Counted from the stretch's first letter, positions 1 to 10,604 are shown. The stretch: 64,000 bases of DNA from Paractinoplanes toevensis (GCF_018332695.1 NZ_BOQN01000010.1:122771-186770), one strand, 5' to 3'. Notes: generated by a model from the letters alone, not told the origin. Made by a program: numbers and translations.

Positions 1-1
1 C

Positions 2-493
2 GACTGCACACCGGAGGTCTTCTTCGTGCGGTACGTCGAGCACGTGCGCGCGGTCCAGCACGAGTTCGGCGAGCAGGGCGCGCTCATGCCCGGCGTGCGG
101 GACGTGCTGGAACGCCTCGGTGGCGACCCGCGGGTCGTGCAGACGCTGGTCACCGGCAACGTGCCGGAGGTGGCGGCGGCGAAGGTGGCCGCGTTCGGGC
201 TGAGCGGCTCCTTCGACGCCGAGGTGGGTGGTTACGGCACCGACGACGCGGTGCGCGCCACCCTGGTCCGCCGGAGCCTGGAGCGCGCCGAGGCGAAGTA
301 CGGCGAGTCGTTCACCCCGGTGGTGGTCGGTGACACGGTGCACGACGTGACGGCCGCGCTGGCCAACGGCGCCCTCGCGGTGGGCGTGGCGACCGGGTCG
401 ACCACGATGGCCGACCTGGTGCTCGCGGGCGCCCACGCCGTACTCCCGGATCTTTCCGACACCGACGCGACGGTGCGGATCCTCACTACGTAG
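2..493 (+). CDS. HAD-family hydrolase, 3' part (partial at window edge)
   Basis: The reading frame is open at the left edge, so the gene starts outside the window. What is visible is the second half of a haloacid-dehalogenase-type phosphatase: a TLVTGN motif II segment (around base 145), a conserved lysine after it ([10 protein letters not shown]), and the motif IV stretch [10 protein letters not shown] followed by [12 protein letters not shown], which resembles phosphoglycolate phosphatases. The nucleophile motif DxDxT must lie upstream and cannot be checked. The substrate cannot be told from sequence. It converges on uppS, with an 8-base overlap of the two stop regions. Confidence 0.75.
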   Translation, partial: DCTPEVFFVRYVEHVRAVQHEFGEQGALMPGVRDVLERLGGDPRVVQTLVTGNVPEVAAAKVAAFGLSGSFDAEVGGYGTDDAVRATLVRRSLERAEAKYGESFTPVVVGDTVHDVTAALANGALAVGVATGSTTMADLVLAGAHAVLPDLSDTDATVRILTT

Positions 494-1268
494 CGGGGGC
501 GACCGGGTTGGGCACGGCGCCGCCGAACCGGCGGTCCCGCGAGGCGTAGAGCTCGCACGCATACCACAGGTGACGGCGGTCGAAGTCGGGCCAGAGGGTG
601 TCGAGGAAGACCAGTTCGGCGTACGCCGTCTGCCAGAGCAGGAAATTGGACGTGCGCTGCTCGCCGGACGGGCGCAGGAAGAGATCGACCTCGGGGACCT
701 CGGGGTGGTACAGGTATTTCGCGATGGTCTTCTCGGTGATCTTGTCGGCCTTGAGCTTGCCGGCCGCCACGTCGCGGGCGATGGCGGCGGTCGCGTCGGC
801 GATCTCGGCCTGGCCGCCGTAGTTGACGCAGAACTGCAGGGTGAGGGTCTTGTTGTCCTTGGACATCTCCTCGGCGGTCTGCAGCTCGGAGATGACGCTC
901 TTCCACAGCCGGCCGGCCCGCCCGGACCAGACCACCCGCACACCCAGGTCGACCAGCTGGTCGCGGCGGCGGCGGATCACGTCGCGGTTGAAGCCCATCA
1001 GGAAGCGCACCTCCTCGGGTGAGCGCTTCCAGTTCTCGGTGGAGAACGCGTAGGCCGAGAGGTAGGGGATGCCCAGCTCGATGGCGCCCTCGATGGTGTC
1101 GAACAGGGAGAACTCGCCCTGCTCGTGGCCCTTGGTGCGGGACAGCCCGCGGTCCTTGGCCCAGCGGCCGTTGCCGTCCATCACGATCGCCACGTGTTTC
1201 GGCAGCGCGGCTTTCGGCAGCTCGGGCGGGCGCACCCCGGACAGGTGCGGGGTGGGTGGGCGCGGCAT
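486..1268 (-). CDS. uppS: Isoprenyl transferase (undecaprenyl diphosphate synthase family)
   Basis: This is a cis-prenyltransferase of about 260 residues that makes long-chain polyprenyl diphosphate, the lipid carrier for peptidoglycan. It shows the family signature [13 protein letters not shown] near residue 26, the [12 protein letters not shown] segment, and the C-terminal [19 protein letters not shown] region that binds isopentenyl diphosphate and magnesium. The ATG at 1268 overlaps the recO stop by one base (TGATG), so the two are translationally coupled. This recO-uppS order is common in actinobacteria. Actinomycetes often carry two or more such enzymes, so the exact chain length is not settled by sequence. 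Confidence 0.95.
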   Translation of the reverse strand: MPRPPTPHLSGVRPPELPKAALPKHVAIVMDGNGRWAKDRGLSRTKGHEQGEFSLFDTIEGAIELGIPYLSAYAFSTENWKRSPEEVRFLMGFNRDVIRRRRDQLVDLGVRVVWSGRAGRLWKSVISELQTAEEMSKDNKTLTLQFCVNYGGQAEIADATAAIARDVAAGKLKADKITEKTIAKYLYHPEVPEVDLFLRPSGEQRTSNFLLWQTAYAELVFLDTLWPDFDRRHLWYACELYASRDRRFGGAVPNPVAPAT

Positions 1269-2077
1269 CAGGAACTCTCCCGTCGATCGACCAGCGGCAG
1301 CGAGCGCAGCGCCCGCTCCATGTGCCATTGCAGGTGGGCGGCGACCAGACCGCTGCACTCCCGGCGGATGGGCGACTCGGACGAGTCGGCGACCTGCCAG
1401 TCGCCGTCGGTGAGCGCCCGCATCAGGCCGAGGGTGGCCGGGCTCGGGTGGGCGGCGCCGGGCGGGCGGCAGTCGGGGCAGACCGCGCCACCGGCCGGGA
1501 CGGAGAACGCCGCGTGCCGGCCGGCGGTGCCGCAGACCGCGCACTCGCTGATCGCGGGCGCCCAGCCGGCCGTGGCCATGGCCCGCAGCAGGTAGGCGTC
1601 GAGGACCAGGGGGCCGGCGTGGTCGCCGGCGGCGAGGGCCTTGAGCGCGCCCAGGGTGAGCTGGAACAGCCGCAGCGACGGCTCCCGCTCGACCGGGGTG
1701 AGCCGCTCGGCGGTCTCGGCGATGGCGCTGGCCGCCGTGTAACGCGGGTAGTCGGTGAGGAACGTCTTGCCGTAGAGCGCGACGGCCTCGACCTGGCTGA
1801 CCGAGTGCAGCGCGCTGCCGACACCCTCGGGCGAGCCGGCGAGCTGCAGGTCGATGTGGCCGAACGGCTCGAGCCGGGCGCCGAACCGGGAGTTGGTGCG
1901 CCGCACGCCGCGGGCCACCGCGCGCAGCCGGCCGTTGCGGCGGGTCAGCAGCGTGATGATCCGGTCGCTCTCGCCGAGTTTCTGCACGCGCAGGACGACC
2001 GCGTCGTCGCGGTAGAGCTGTCGGCGGTAGCCGGATCCGGTGGGCACGGCAATCATTCTGCCCCGGGGGTACGACAT
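1268..2077 (-). CDS. recO: DNA repair protein RecO
   Basis: RecO anneals single-stranded DNA and loads RecA in the RecFOR gap-repair pathway. The N-terminal OB-fold is recognisable ([19 protein letters not shown], then [19 protein letters not shown]). The middle has the C4 zinc-finger-like motif CAVCGTAG ... CPDC near residues 180-202. The length of 269 residues is normal. The start is uncertain: ATG codons at 2077 and 2056 and a GTG at 2047 are all in frame, and none has a clear ribosome binding site. The downstream end is fused by overlap to uppS. Confidence 0.92.
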   Translation of the reverse strand: MSYPRGRMIAVPTGSGYRRQLYRDDAVVLRVQKLGESDRIITLLTRRNGRLRAVARGVRRTNSRFGARLEPFGHIDLQLAGSPEGVGSALHSVSQVEAVALYGKTFLTDYPRYTAASAIAETAERLTPVEREPSLRLFQLTLGALKALAAGDHAGPLVLDAYLLRAMATAGWAPAISECAVCGTAGRHAAFSVPAGGAVCPDCRPPGAAHPSPATLGLMRALTDGDWQVADSSESPIRRECSGLVAAHLQWHMERALRSLPLVDRRESS

Positions 2078-2167
2078 ACCCTGACCCGGATCTCAGGGTC
2101 ATCTCCGGGGTGGCTCAGTGGGAGGACGGATAGTGCCGGGGTAACCCGCGCGAATAGCGTCTGAGCC

Positions 2168-2953
2168 ATGACCTCCACCCTGATCCGGCGCGCCGGAGTC
2201 CTCGCCGTCATCGCCGCGTCGACGACCGCCCTGACCGGCTGCGCCGGTGTGATCGGGGCGAAGATGACCTACGACGACACCGAGAAGGCCAAGATCACCG
2301 ACATCGTGCTCACCGGGGGCAGCGGCGACGTGGTGATCACCACCGGGAACGTCACCGAGACCACGATCCATCGGGTGATCCACCGCTCGACCAACCCGGG
2401 CAACCCCTACCGGCTGGACGGCACGACGCTGAACATCGACACGTCGTGCGGTCCGAACTGCTCGGTGTCCTATGAGATCCAGACCCCGCCCGGGGTGAAC
2501 GTGCACGGCAAGGAGCGTTCCGGCGACATCCGGGTGGACGGGGTGGCCGCCACCGACCTGCAGCTGACCTCCGGTGACGTCACGGTGGCCAACGCGACCG
2601 GCGCGGTCGCGGTGCAGGCCACCTCCGGCGACATCGATGTGGTCGACGCGAAGAGTTCGGTGAAGGTGCACACCACCTCCGGCGACATCCGGGCGACCCG
2701 GGTGGCCGGCCCGGTCGACGTCAAGCTCACCTCCGGTGACGTGGAGGTGGAGCTGACCGCGCCCAACTCGGTGACCGCGCAGACGACCAGCGGCGACATG
2801 GCGGTGATGGTGCCGCCGGGCAAGTACAAGGTGCTGTCGCACAGCGGCTCCGGCGACGAGACCCTCAACGGCCTGACCAGCGACGCCACGGCAAAGAATG
2901 TGATCGACGTACGGGTGACGAGCGGGGACATAACCGTAGCCTCGACGTCGTGA
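2168..2953 (+). CDS. DUF4097-like beta-helix lipoprotein
   Basis: This is an exported lipoprotein. A basic N-terminus and hydrophobic stretch end in the lipobox LTGC with the lipidated cysteine at residue 25. The mature part is a run of short beta-strand repeats, each containing T-S-G-D (about eight copies from residue 105 on), typical of DUF4097/adhesin-like right-handed beta-helix proteins. The function is unknown; such proteins are surface-exposed. Its last codons overlap the start of the thioesterase gene (GTGA), so the two are probably co-transcribed. Confidence 0.75.
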   Translation: MTSTLIRRAGVLAVIAASTTALTGCAGVIGAKMTYDDTEKAKITDIVLTGGSGDVVITTGNVTETTIHRVIHRSTNPGNPYRLDGTTLNIDTSCGPNCSVSYEIQTPPGVNVHGKERSGDIRVDGVAATDLQLTSGDVTVANATGAVAVQATSGDIDVVDAKSSVKVHTTSGDIRATRVAGPVDVKLTSGDVEVELTAPNSVTAQTTSGDMAVMVPPGKYKVLSHSGSGDETLNGLTSDATAKNVIDVRVTSGDITVASTS

Positions 2954-3696
2954 GCTTTTACCTACCACTCGGTGACGACCGTTACGAACCGACCGAATTC
3001 ACCGAGAGCCCGTGGGACGGCGCGATGCAGCACGGTGGCCCGCCGGCCGCCCTGCTCGGGCACGTGATGCGCCTCGACGGCCTGCGCCTGGCCCGGCTCT
3101 CGGTGGATTTCCTCGGCCCCATCCCGCGCCGCACGTCCCAGGTCGAGGTGTCCGAGGTGAAACCGGGCCGCCTGACCGCGCTCAACGAGGCCCGGATGGT
3201 GATCGACGGCCGGGTCGCGGTGAGCGCGCGGGCCTGGCACATCGCGCCGGGGCCGCCCCCGCCGGTGACCTCCGGCGACGAGCGGGCGGAGCTGCTGCCC
3301 GATCGGGAGGACCGGTTCGGCGGCGACTGGGGTTACGGGCGGGCGATCGAGTGGCGGTGCACCCGGGGCGGCCTCGACGAGTTGGGCGAGACGCACGTGT
3401 GGAGCCGGGTGCGCACCCCGCTGATCGACGGTGTCGAGCTGACCGGGCAGGACCGCGCACTCATCGTGGCCGACTCGGCGAACGGGCTGTCCGCGGTCCT
3501 GCCGTTCGACAAGTGGCTGTCCATCCCGCCGACCATGACGGCGACCCTGCTGCGGGAACCCACCGGTGACTGGGTGCACCTGGCCGCCCGCACGATCGTC
3601 TCGGAGGACGGCCTGGGCCTGGCCGAGGGCGAGATGTTCGACATGTTGGGAAAAATCGGCCAGGTAGCTCAGCCGCTGCTCGTCAGGGAGCGATAA
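2950..3696 (+). CDS. Acyl-CoA thioesterase-like hotdog protein
   Basis: At 248 residues this matches the double-hotdog TesB-like/4HBT_3 family. An N-terminal hotdog (SPWDGAMQHGGPPAALLGHVM, then LSVDFLGPIPR) is followed by a linker and a second hotdog containing the SANGLSAVLPFDKWL segment. The family hydrolyses acyl-CoA thioesters; the substrate is unknown. The GTG start at 2950 overlaps the stop of the preceding lipoprotein gene. The 3' end overlaps the convergent GAF gene by 14 bases. Confidence 0.7.
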   Translation: MSFYLPLGDDRYEPTEFTESPWDGAMQHGGPPAALLGHVMRLDGLRLARLSVDFLGPIPRRTSQVEVSEVKPGRLTALNEARMVIDGRVAVSARAWHIAPGPPPPVTSGDERAELLPDREDRFGGDWGYGRAIEWRCTRGGLDELGETHVWSRVRTPLIDGVELTGQDRALIVADSANGLSAVLPFDKWLSIPPTMTATLLREPTGDWVHLAARTIVSEDGLGLAEGEMFDMLGKIGQVAQPLLVRER

Positions 3697-4177
3697 CCGG
3701 CAGGCGATATTCGGCCAGCAGCGCGACGATCTCCTCGGCCCCTCGGCGGAGCTCCTCGAGGTCCGCCGGGGAGAAGTCCCCCGGGGCGTAACCGAGGACG
3801 CAGTGTGCCCCGAGCACCTCACCGTCCAGCACGATCGGCACCCCCGCGTAACTGCGCACCCCGTCGGCGCAGACCAGCGGATTCGACGACTGCAGCGGGT
3901 CGGCCCGGGCGTCCGGCACGACGTACGGCTGCCCCGACCGCACCGCGTTCACACAGAACGACCACTCGATCGGCGTGCCGCCCAGCTCAGCCAGCCACCC
4001 CTCGAGCCCGTGCGACCCGGCGAAGAACTGCGAGCTGTCCAGCACCATGCTGATCAGCCCGACCGGCCGCCCGAGCCGCGAGGCGGCCCGCTCGGCGAGC
4101 GCATCCAGCTTCCCGCGCAGCTCCGGGTTGTCGATGTCGATCTCGGCCAGCGCCGCCAGCCGTTGGAAGTCGTTCAC
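3683..4177 (-). CDS. GAF-domain protein
   Basis: This 164-residue protein is a single GAF domain. It has the typical order: FFAGSHGL strand, EWSFCVNAVRSGQPYVVPDA, then SYAGVPIVLDGEVLGAHCVLGYAPGDFS. Free-standing GAF proteins like this bind small ligands or sense redox state and often act beside kinases or regulators; no output domain is present. The GTG at 4177 is chosen because it overlaps the stop of the small upstream gene (GTGA); a longer reading to 4369 has no family resemblance. Confidence 0.75.
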   Translation of the reverse strand: MNDFQRLAALAEIDIDNPELRGKLDALAERAASRLGRPVGLISMVLDSSQFFAGSHGLEGWLAELGGTPIEWSFCVNAVRSGQPYVVPDARADPLQSSNPLVCADGVRSYAGVPIVLDGEVLGAHCVLGYAPGDFSPADLEELRRGAEEIVALLAEYRLPVIAP

Positions 4178-4461
4178 TCGCTCTCCCCGGAGGCACCCAC
4201 GACCACGACCGCGGCCAGCCGCTGGTAGGCGGCGGCCCGCATCGCCAGCGAACGCCCGCACTGCCCGGTGACCCCGCCGGCGGCCTGCATCGACACGACC
4301 ATCCGCCCGAACGATCCGGGGTCGGTCTCGGCCCCGGTCAGCCCGGCGCTGAACAGCAGCGTCTTCCACAGGTCCTCGGTGTGCGGCCCGTACAGCCGCC
4401 GCAGCGCCTCATGGGCCGACGCGAGCGTCGGGGCCTCGACCGGATGCGTGGTCTCCATCAT
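4174..4461 (-). CDS. Small hypothetical protein coupled to GAF protein
   Basis: This is a 95-residue protein of unrecognised family, predicted mostly helical, with no signal peptide or membrane segment. Two consecutive ATG codons sit at its start (4461 and 4458). Its stop overlaps the GTG of the GAF gene, so the pair is probably translated together and may act together. It contains a cysteine in TGQCGRS near residue 68. No function is proposed. Confidence 0.6.
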   Translation of the reverse strand: MMETTHPVEAPTLASAHEALRRLYGPHTEDLWKTLLFSAGLTGAETDPGSFGRMVVSMQAAGGVTGQCGRSLAMRAAAYQRLAAVVVVGASGESE

Positions 4462-4497
4462 CGATGACTTCGACCGGAACTCCGAAGATCTGAGCGG

Positions 4498-5517
4498 CTA
4501 CACCCGGGTGGTGGCCATGGCCGGCGCCGGCGACACCGGGATCCGCCGCCGGGACACACCCGGCACGAGCTGGGGCCGCCGTCCGGCCGCCCAGTCCTCG
4601 ACCCAGCCGACCGCCAGCACCACGACGGTGAGGGCGAGCGTCACCACCACGAGACGCCAGCTGATCCCGACCCAGCCGAAGATCGGCAGGCCCGACCAGG
4701 CCGCGAAGTGCGACAGCGCCACGATGATCGGTACGTGCCACAGGTAGATCGTCAGGGCCCGCGCGTTGAGCACGGTCAGCACCCGGCGCGGCCGCACCAT
4801 CGGCGACACTCCCAGCGCGACCAGGATGAACGCGGCCGACCAGAGGGCGTTGCCGAGCGGGATGTCGTTCAGGTCGAAACCGCGCGGCCCCGGGTGGGTC
4901 AGCGTCCAGGCGGCACCGGCGACCGCCAGCGCGCCGATCAGCCACCAGCGGCGGGCGGTCAGCTTCAGCATGCCGTCGTGGTGGGCGAAGCCGAGCAGCC
5001 AGGCACCGCCGTACAGGGCCAGGTCGTGGATCACCGCCGGCGGCTTGATGCCGGCGAAGGTCATCACCGCCAGCGCCACGTAGGGCGTCACCACGCAGAG
5101 GAGGGGCGCCCGGCGGAACAGCGGCAGCGCCAGCGGCGACAGGAGCACCATCCAGAGGAAGTCCCGCAGGTACCACATCGCGGCGAGCCCCTCGAGCCAG
5201 AAGCCGGTGGCCGGCGGGTCCTCCAGCGGGAAGGCCCAGAGGAGCACCTTCCAGTCCCAGACCAGCCCGGCCGCGAACATGGCCGGCACCGCGACACCGA
5301 CGATCACCCACAGCGAGGGCAGCAGCCGGTGCAGGCGGCGCTCCACGGCCCACGGGCCATACTTGTCGAGGGAGGCCGCCATCAGCGAGCCGGCCAGGGC
5401 AAACATCACCGACATGGCCGGGAACGCGATGGTCAGTGCCGCCCAGCCGGTCGAGTGGTAGACCACCACTCGAACGGTCGCGACGGCACGAAGCAGGTCC
5501 AGGTACTGGTTCCGCAT
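4498..5517 (-). CDS. Membrane acyltransferase, acyltransferase-3 (OafA) family
   Basis: This 339-residue polytopic membrane protein has about ten hydrophobic segments. The N-terminus YLDLLRAVATVRVVVYH carries the conserved R and H of acyltransferase-3 enzymes, which O-acylate sugars or other cell-surface molecules. A second typical segment is ALTIYLWHVPI near residue 255. Upstream (5518-5585) is a 68-base AT-richer gap holding a plausible promoter on the minus strand (GATAAT-like -10 near 5568). The natural acceptor is unknown. Confidence 0.8.
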   Translation of the reverse strand: MRNQYLDLLRAVATVRVVVYHSTGWAALTIAFPAMSVMFALAGSLMAASLDKYGPWAVERRLHRLLPSLWVIVGVAVPAMFAAGLVWDWKVLLWAFPLEDPPATGFWLEGLAAMWYLRDFLWMVLLSPLALPLFRRAPLLCVVTPYVALAVMTFAGIKPPAVIHDLALYGGAWLLGFAHHDGMLKLTARRWWLIGALAVAGAAWTLTHPGPRGFDLNDIPLGNALWSAAFILVALGVSPMVRPRRVLTVLNARALTIYLWHVPIIVALSHFAAWSGLPIFGWVGISWRLVVVTLALTVVVLAVGWVEDWAAGRRPQLVPGVSRRRIPVSPAPAMATTRV

Positions 5518-5585
5518 AGCTCTTCAGTTACCGAAGCACCGCACGTCCCCGCAAACCAGCGTGAATTATCCCATAATCGGAAAAA

Positions 5586-7205
5586 TCAGAATCCGAGCTT
5601 GCGCAATTGACGGGGATCACGCTGCCACTCCTTGGCGACACGAACATGTAGATCTAGGTACACCCTCGTACCCAGAAGCTGCTCGATCTCACCTCGGGCT
5701 TTGCTCCCAACTTCCTTGAGACGCGTTCCGCGCGCGCCGATCACGATCGACTTCTGGCTGTCCCGCTCCACGTAAAGGTCCGCGTAGATCTTGGTCAGAC
5801 TGCCCTCGACCATCATTTCCTCGACCAGCACCGCGATCGAGTGCGGCAGCTCATCGCGCACGCCCTCGAGGGCCGCCTCCCGGATCAGCTCGGCGATCAG
5901 CACCTGCTCCGGCTCGTCGGTCAGCACGTCGTCCGGGTACAGCTGCGGCGACTCCGGCAGATGCCGCACGATCACGTCGACCAGCTGCTGCACCTGATGC
6001 CCGGACACCGCACTGACCGGCACGATCTCCGCGAAGTCGTACAGTTCGCTCACCGCGAGCAGGTGCTCGGCCAGCCGCTGCGGACCCACCAGGTCGACCT
6101 TCGTCACCACGGCGATCACGGTGGCCTTCAACTCGGCCATCTCCGCCGAGATGAACCGGTCACCCCGCCCCACCGGCTCGTCCGCCGGGAAGCAGATGCC
6201 GATCACGTCGGTCTCGCTCCACACCTCCCGCACGAGATCGTTGAGCCGCTCCCCCAGCAGGGTCCGCGGCCGGTGCAGACCCGGCGTGTCCACCAGCACG
6301 AGCTGCGCGTCCTCGCGGTGCAGAATGCCCCGGATCACGTGCCGGGTGGTCTGCGGCTTGTTCGAGGTGATCGCGATCTTCTGCCCGATGATCGCGTTCG
6401 TCAGGGTGCTCTTCCCGGCATTCGGCCGCCCGACAAAACAGGCGAAACCCGCCCGGTAGACGCCGTCACTCGCGCCGCTGCGCGCCGCTTCGGCATGCCG
6501 GTGCACCCGCGGCCCCGACGGACGAGGGTCACTCTTGGCGGTCACGTCCCGCACTTTCGACGTACGCGTGGGCCCGCCGGAGGACGGTCCTGACCGTCCC
6601 GCAGAACCGGCAGACCGACCCCGCCCCCGATCCTGTCCAGCCCCCGCCACCCGACCGTCATCGGGCTCCCCCGCCCCACGCGGACCGCCGGCTCCACGCT
6701 GGCCACCACCGGCCGCCTCAGCACCAGGCTGACCGCCGGCACCACGCGGGCCACCACCCGGCGCAAAAGCACCAGGCTGACCGCCAGCACCACGCGGGCC
6801 GCCACCCGGTGCCCCGGCACCGCGCCGGCCGCCGGCCTGCGGGCTGACACCGCGCTGAGCGCCGCCCTGCCCGCCACCACGCTGACCGCCACCTTGCGGG
6901 CCGGCACCACGCTGAGCGCCGCCCTGGCCGGCACCACGCTGACCGCCACTTTGCGAGCCGGCACCGCGCTGGCCGCCGGCCTTCTGGCCATCGCTCCTCG
7001 GACCGCCGCCCGGCTGGCCGCCGCCGAACCGACCGCCGGCCTTCGGGCTGCCGCCCTGCTGGCTGCCGGTCCGCTGACCGCCCCGGCCGGCGGTGCCGCC
7101 CGGCGACTCAGCCGTCCGGCGAGCCGCCCGCCGCTCCTGGCGGCGAAGTTCGTTGCGCTCCCCCGGCGTCAGCCGGCGTTCGCCGTCGCCACCCGCCTGC
7201 GTCAT
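5586..7205 (-). CDS. era: GTPase Era with a long Gly/Gln/Arg-rich N-terminal tail
   Basis: Residues 250-539 are a complete Era: Walker A GRPNAGKST, switch II DTPG, TKVD, and the C-terminal KH domain ending in DPRQLRKLGF. Era binds the 3' end of 16S rRNA and helps assemble the 30S subunit. Residues 1-249 (bases 6459-7205) are a low-complexity tail built from imperfect repeats of G-G-Q-R-G-A-G type with scattered basic residues. The ATG at 7205 overlaps the stop of the deaminase-like gene (ATGA), which supports translation of the tail. An internal GTG near 6540-6552 could give a short form. Confidence 0.93.
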   Translation of the reverse strand: MTQAGGDGERRLTPGERNELRRQERRAARRTAESPGGTAGRGGQRTGSQQGGSPKAGGRFGGGQPGGGPRSDGQKAGGQRGAGSQSGGQRGAGQGGAQRGAGPQGGGQRGGGQGGAQRGVSPQAGGRRGAGAPGGGPRGAGGQPGAFAPGGGPRGAGGQPGAEAAGGGQRGAGGPRGAGEPDDGRVAGAGQDRGRGRSAGSAGRSGPSSGGPTRTSKVRDVTAKSDPRPSGPRVHRHAEAARSGASDGVYRAGFACFVGRPNAGKSTLTNAIIGQKIAITSNKPQTTRHVIRGILHREDAQLVLVDTPGLHRPRTLLGERLNDLVREVWSETDVIGICFPADEPVGRGDRFISAEMAELKATVIAVVTKVDLVGPQRLAEHLLAVSELYDFAEIVPVSAVSGHQVQQLVDVIVRHLPESPQLYPDDVLTDEPEQVLIAELIREAALEGVRDELPHSIAVLVEEMMVEGSLTKIYADLYVERDSQKSIVIGARGTRLKEVGSKARGEIEQLLGTRVYLDLHVRVAKEWQRDPRQLRKLGF

Positions 7206-7585
7206 ACGCTGACCGTGCCGAGCAGGGTCGCGTCCGGGGCGGCCACGTGGATGGGGGCGTGGGTGGCCAGGTCGCGCACCGCGGCGTGGCCGGCGCCGTC
7301 CAGCTCCGACGCCTCGGTGACCACCGCGGCCGCCTCGATCGTGGTGGCGCCCGACGACACGGCCAGGGCCACCGCCAGCTGCAGCGCGGTCACCGACAGG
7401 CTGGGCAGCGACACGGTCGCGCCGTTGTAGGTGCGGCCGTCCTGATCGCGTACCGCCGCACCCTCGACCGCGGCCACCCGGGCGCGGGCGCTGCGCGCCA
7501 GGGTGACCAACTTGTTGTCCTCGGCGCTGAGCGCGCCGCCGTCGGTCGCCGGCACGGCGGCGCCGGTAAAGGTGGGGTCAGGCAT
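7202..7585 (-). CDS. Cytidine deaminase-like protein lacking zinc ligands
   Basis: At 127 residues, between the CBS-domain gene and era, this occupies the place where actinobacteria keep a cytidine-deaminase-fold gene. The visible fold features are a helix-rich N-terminus (DNKLVTLARSARARV), a YNGATV strand and a following helix (SVTALQLAVALAVSSG). The zinc-binding C/H-A-E and P-C-x-x-C motifs of active deaminases are absent, so it is probably not a cytidine deaminase in activity. The ATG at 7585 overlaps the upstream gene by 8 bases, and its stop overlaps the era start. Assignment to the fold rests mostly on position. Confidence 0.6.
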   Translation of the reverse strand: MPDPTFTGAAVPATDGGALSAEDNKLVTLARSARARVAAVEGAAVRDQDGRTYNGATVSLPSLSVTALQLAVALAVSSGATTIEAAAVVTEASELDGAGHAAVRDLATHAPIHVAAPDATLLGTVSV

Positions 7586-8969
7586 CTGCGGTTTGTCTTT
7601 CCTCAGTCTCGGACTCACCCGATTTATCGGGTGAATCAGCGGTTTCGTCGGACGGCTCGGGCTCGGGCTCGGCGCGGCGCGCCAGCACCGAGTCGATCCG
7701 GTTGCGCCGGCCCGTGGTGCCCTCGGCGACCAGGTGCAGGCCGCCCACGTCCGCGCCGGCGCCGGGGATCGGCACCCGGCCCAGTGTCTGCGCGAGCAGG
7801 CCACCCACGGTCTCCACCTCGTCGGCGGGCAGTTCCACGCCGAAGATGTCGCCGAGGTCCTCGATCGGCAGGCGGGCGGTCACCCGCACCGCGCCGTCGT
7901 CCAGGTGCTCGACCGGCGGGCGTTCGACGTCGTACTCGTCGGTGATCTCCCCGACGATCTCCTCGAGGATGTCCTCGATCGTGACCAGGCCGGCCGTGCC
8001 GCCGTACTCGTCGACCACGATCACCAGGTGGGTGCGCGCGGCCTGCATCTCGGACAGCAGGTCGTCGACCGGTTTCGACTCGGGGACGAACGTCGCCGCC
8101 CGCATCAGCTCGGCCACCGCCTGCGCGGTCGCCGCGGCGTCACCCGACTGGGTGCGGCGGATCACGTCCTTCAGGTAGAGCACGCCGAGCACGTCGTCGA
8201 CGCTCTCGCCGATCACCGGGATGCGCGAGAAACCGGACCGCAGGAACAGGTAGAGCGCCTGCTGAAGGGTCTTCGGTGCCTCGATCCACACCATCTCGGT
8301 GCGCGGCACCATCACCTCGCGGGCGATCGTGTCACCCAGCGCGAACACCGAGTGGATCATCTCGCGTTCGCCGTGCTCCACGACGCCACGCTGCTCGGCC
8401 AGGTCGACCAGCTCGCGCAGCTCCACCTGGCTGCCGAACGGGCCCTCCGGGAAGCCCTTGCCCGGGGTCACCGCGTTACCGATCAGGATCAGCAGCGACG
8501 CGAGCGGGTTGAGCACCTTGCCGAGCCAGCGCACCAGCGGCGCCGCGGCGCGGCCCACCGCGTACGCGTGCTGGCGGCCCACCGTGCGCGGGGCCACGCC
8601 CACCACGACGAAGCTCACCAGGGTCATCGCGCCCGCCGTGACCAGCGCGGCCCGCCAGCCGATCCCCCAGCTGTCCACCGCGACCAGAGCGACCAGCGTG
8701 GTCGCGGTGAGCTCGCAGATCAGCCGCAGCAACAGCAGCAGGTTGAGGTGGCGCACCACGTCGCCGGCGACGGCGGCGAGGGCGGCGGCGCCACGCTCGC
8801 CCTCGCGGGCCATCTCCGCGGCCCGCGCCGGCGACACCGTGCCCAGGGCCGCGTCGGCCATCGAGGCCAGGCCGGCCAGGAGGACCAGCACGACCGCAAG
8901 AATGATCAACTGCAGGTCCGGCAGGCCGGCCGAGGCCTGGCCTGCCGCGAGTAGAGGTGCGGGGTCCAC
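7578..8969 (-). CDS. CNNM/CorC-type membrane protein with CBS pair
   Basis: This protein of about 463 residues is built as an N-terminal DUF21 membrane domain (several hydrophobic helices in residues 1-150), two CBS domains (beginning near REVMVPRTEMVWIE and EYGGTAGLVTIEDILEEIVGEI), and a C-terminal CorC/HlyC transporter-associated domain. Family members are linked to magnesium or cobalt export and older hemolysin annotations. The GTG at 8969, seven bases after the ybeY stop, is the first start that keeps the membrane domain intact. An acidic, low-complexity tail of about 35 residues ends the protein. Confidence 0.88.
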   Translation of the reverse strand: MDPAPLLAAGQASAGLPDLQLIILAVVLVLLAGLASMADAALGTVSPARAAEMAREGERGAAALAAVAGDVVRHLNLLLLLRLICELTATTLVALVAVDSWGIGWRAALVTAGAMTLVSFVVVGVAPRTVGRQHAYAVGRAAAPLVRWLGKVLNPLASLLILIGNAVTPGKGFPEGPFGSQVELRELVDLAEQRGVVEHGEREMIHSVFALGDTIAREVMVPRTEMVWIEAPKTLQQALYLFLRSGFSRIPVIGESVDDVLGVLYLKDVIRRTQSGDAAATAQAVAELMRAATFVPESKPVDDLLSEMQAARTHLVIVVDEYGGTAGLVTIEDILEEIVGEITDEYDVERPPVEHLDDGAVRVTARLPIEDLGDIFGVELPADEVETVGGLLAQTLGRVPIPGAGADVGGLHLVAEGTTGRRNRIDSVLARRAEPEPEPSDETADSPDKSGESETEERQTADA

Positions 8970-8976
8970 GACGGGA

Positions 8977-9447
8977 TCAGCCCGTCTGCCGGCTGGATCG
9001 CCAGCTCTGCAGCAGGCGGTTCTGGAGCGAGAACATCTCCCGCTCCTCCTCCGGCTCGGCGTGGTCGTAACCGAGCAGGTGCAGTGCACCGTGCACGGTG
9101 AGCAGGTGCAGCTCGTCGGCGGGCGAGTGACCGGCCGCGGCGGCCTGCTTGGCGGCCACCTCGGGGGCGAGCACGATGTCGCCGAGCAGTGCCGGCTCTC
9201 CCGTGCCCGCCTCGCCGGGACCGTGGTCGACGCTGCCCTCGTCCATCGGGAACGCGAGGACGTCGGTGGGGCCGTCACCACCCATCCAGCGGTGGTTCAG
9301 CTCGGCCATGTAGTCGATGTCGACGAGCAGGATCGACAGCTCGGCGAGCGGGTTGACCCCCATCTCGTCGAGGGCGTACCGGGCCACCGCGAGGATCGCG
9401 TCGGTGTCGACCTCGACTCCCGACTCGTTGGCGATCTCGATGGACAT
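8977..9447 (-). CDS. ybeY: Endoribonuclease YbeY (16S rRNA maturation)
   Basis: This 156-residue metalloprotein carries the signature [11 protein letters not shown] near residue 119, in which three histidines hold a zinc ion. The preceding [20 protein letters not shown] segment is also typical. YbeY takes part in 16S rRNA 3'-end maturation and 70S quality control. It sits between phoH and the CBS gene, as in most actinobacteria, in one transcription unit running toward era. Confidence 0.95.
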   Translation of the reverse strand: MSIEIANESGVEVDTDAILAVARYALDEMGVNPLAELSILLVDIDYMAELNHRWMGGDGPTDVLAFPMDEGSVDHGPGEAGTGEPALLGDIVLAPEVAAKQAAAAGHSPADELHLLTVHGALHLLGYDHAEPEEEREMFSLQNRLLQSWRSSRQTG

Positions 9448-9470
9448 GTGGCGCTCTTTACCCCTTGGTA

Positions 9471-10604
<1,134 letters not shown>

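Noticed and set aside
8970..9281. Upstream extension of the CBS-domain gene through ybeY
   Set aside because: The extension is ybeY read in another frame; GTG 8969 gives the normal family N-terminus.
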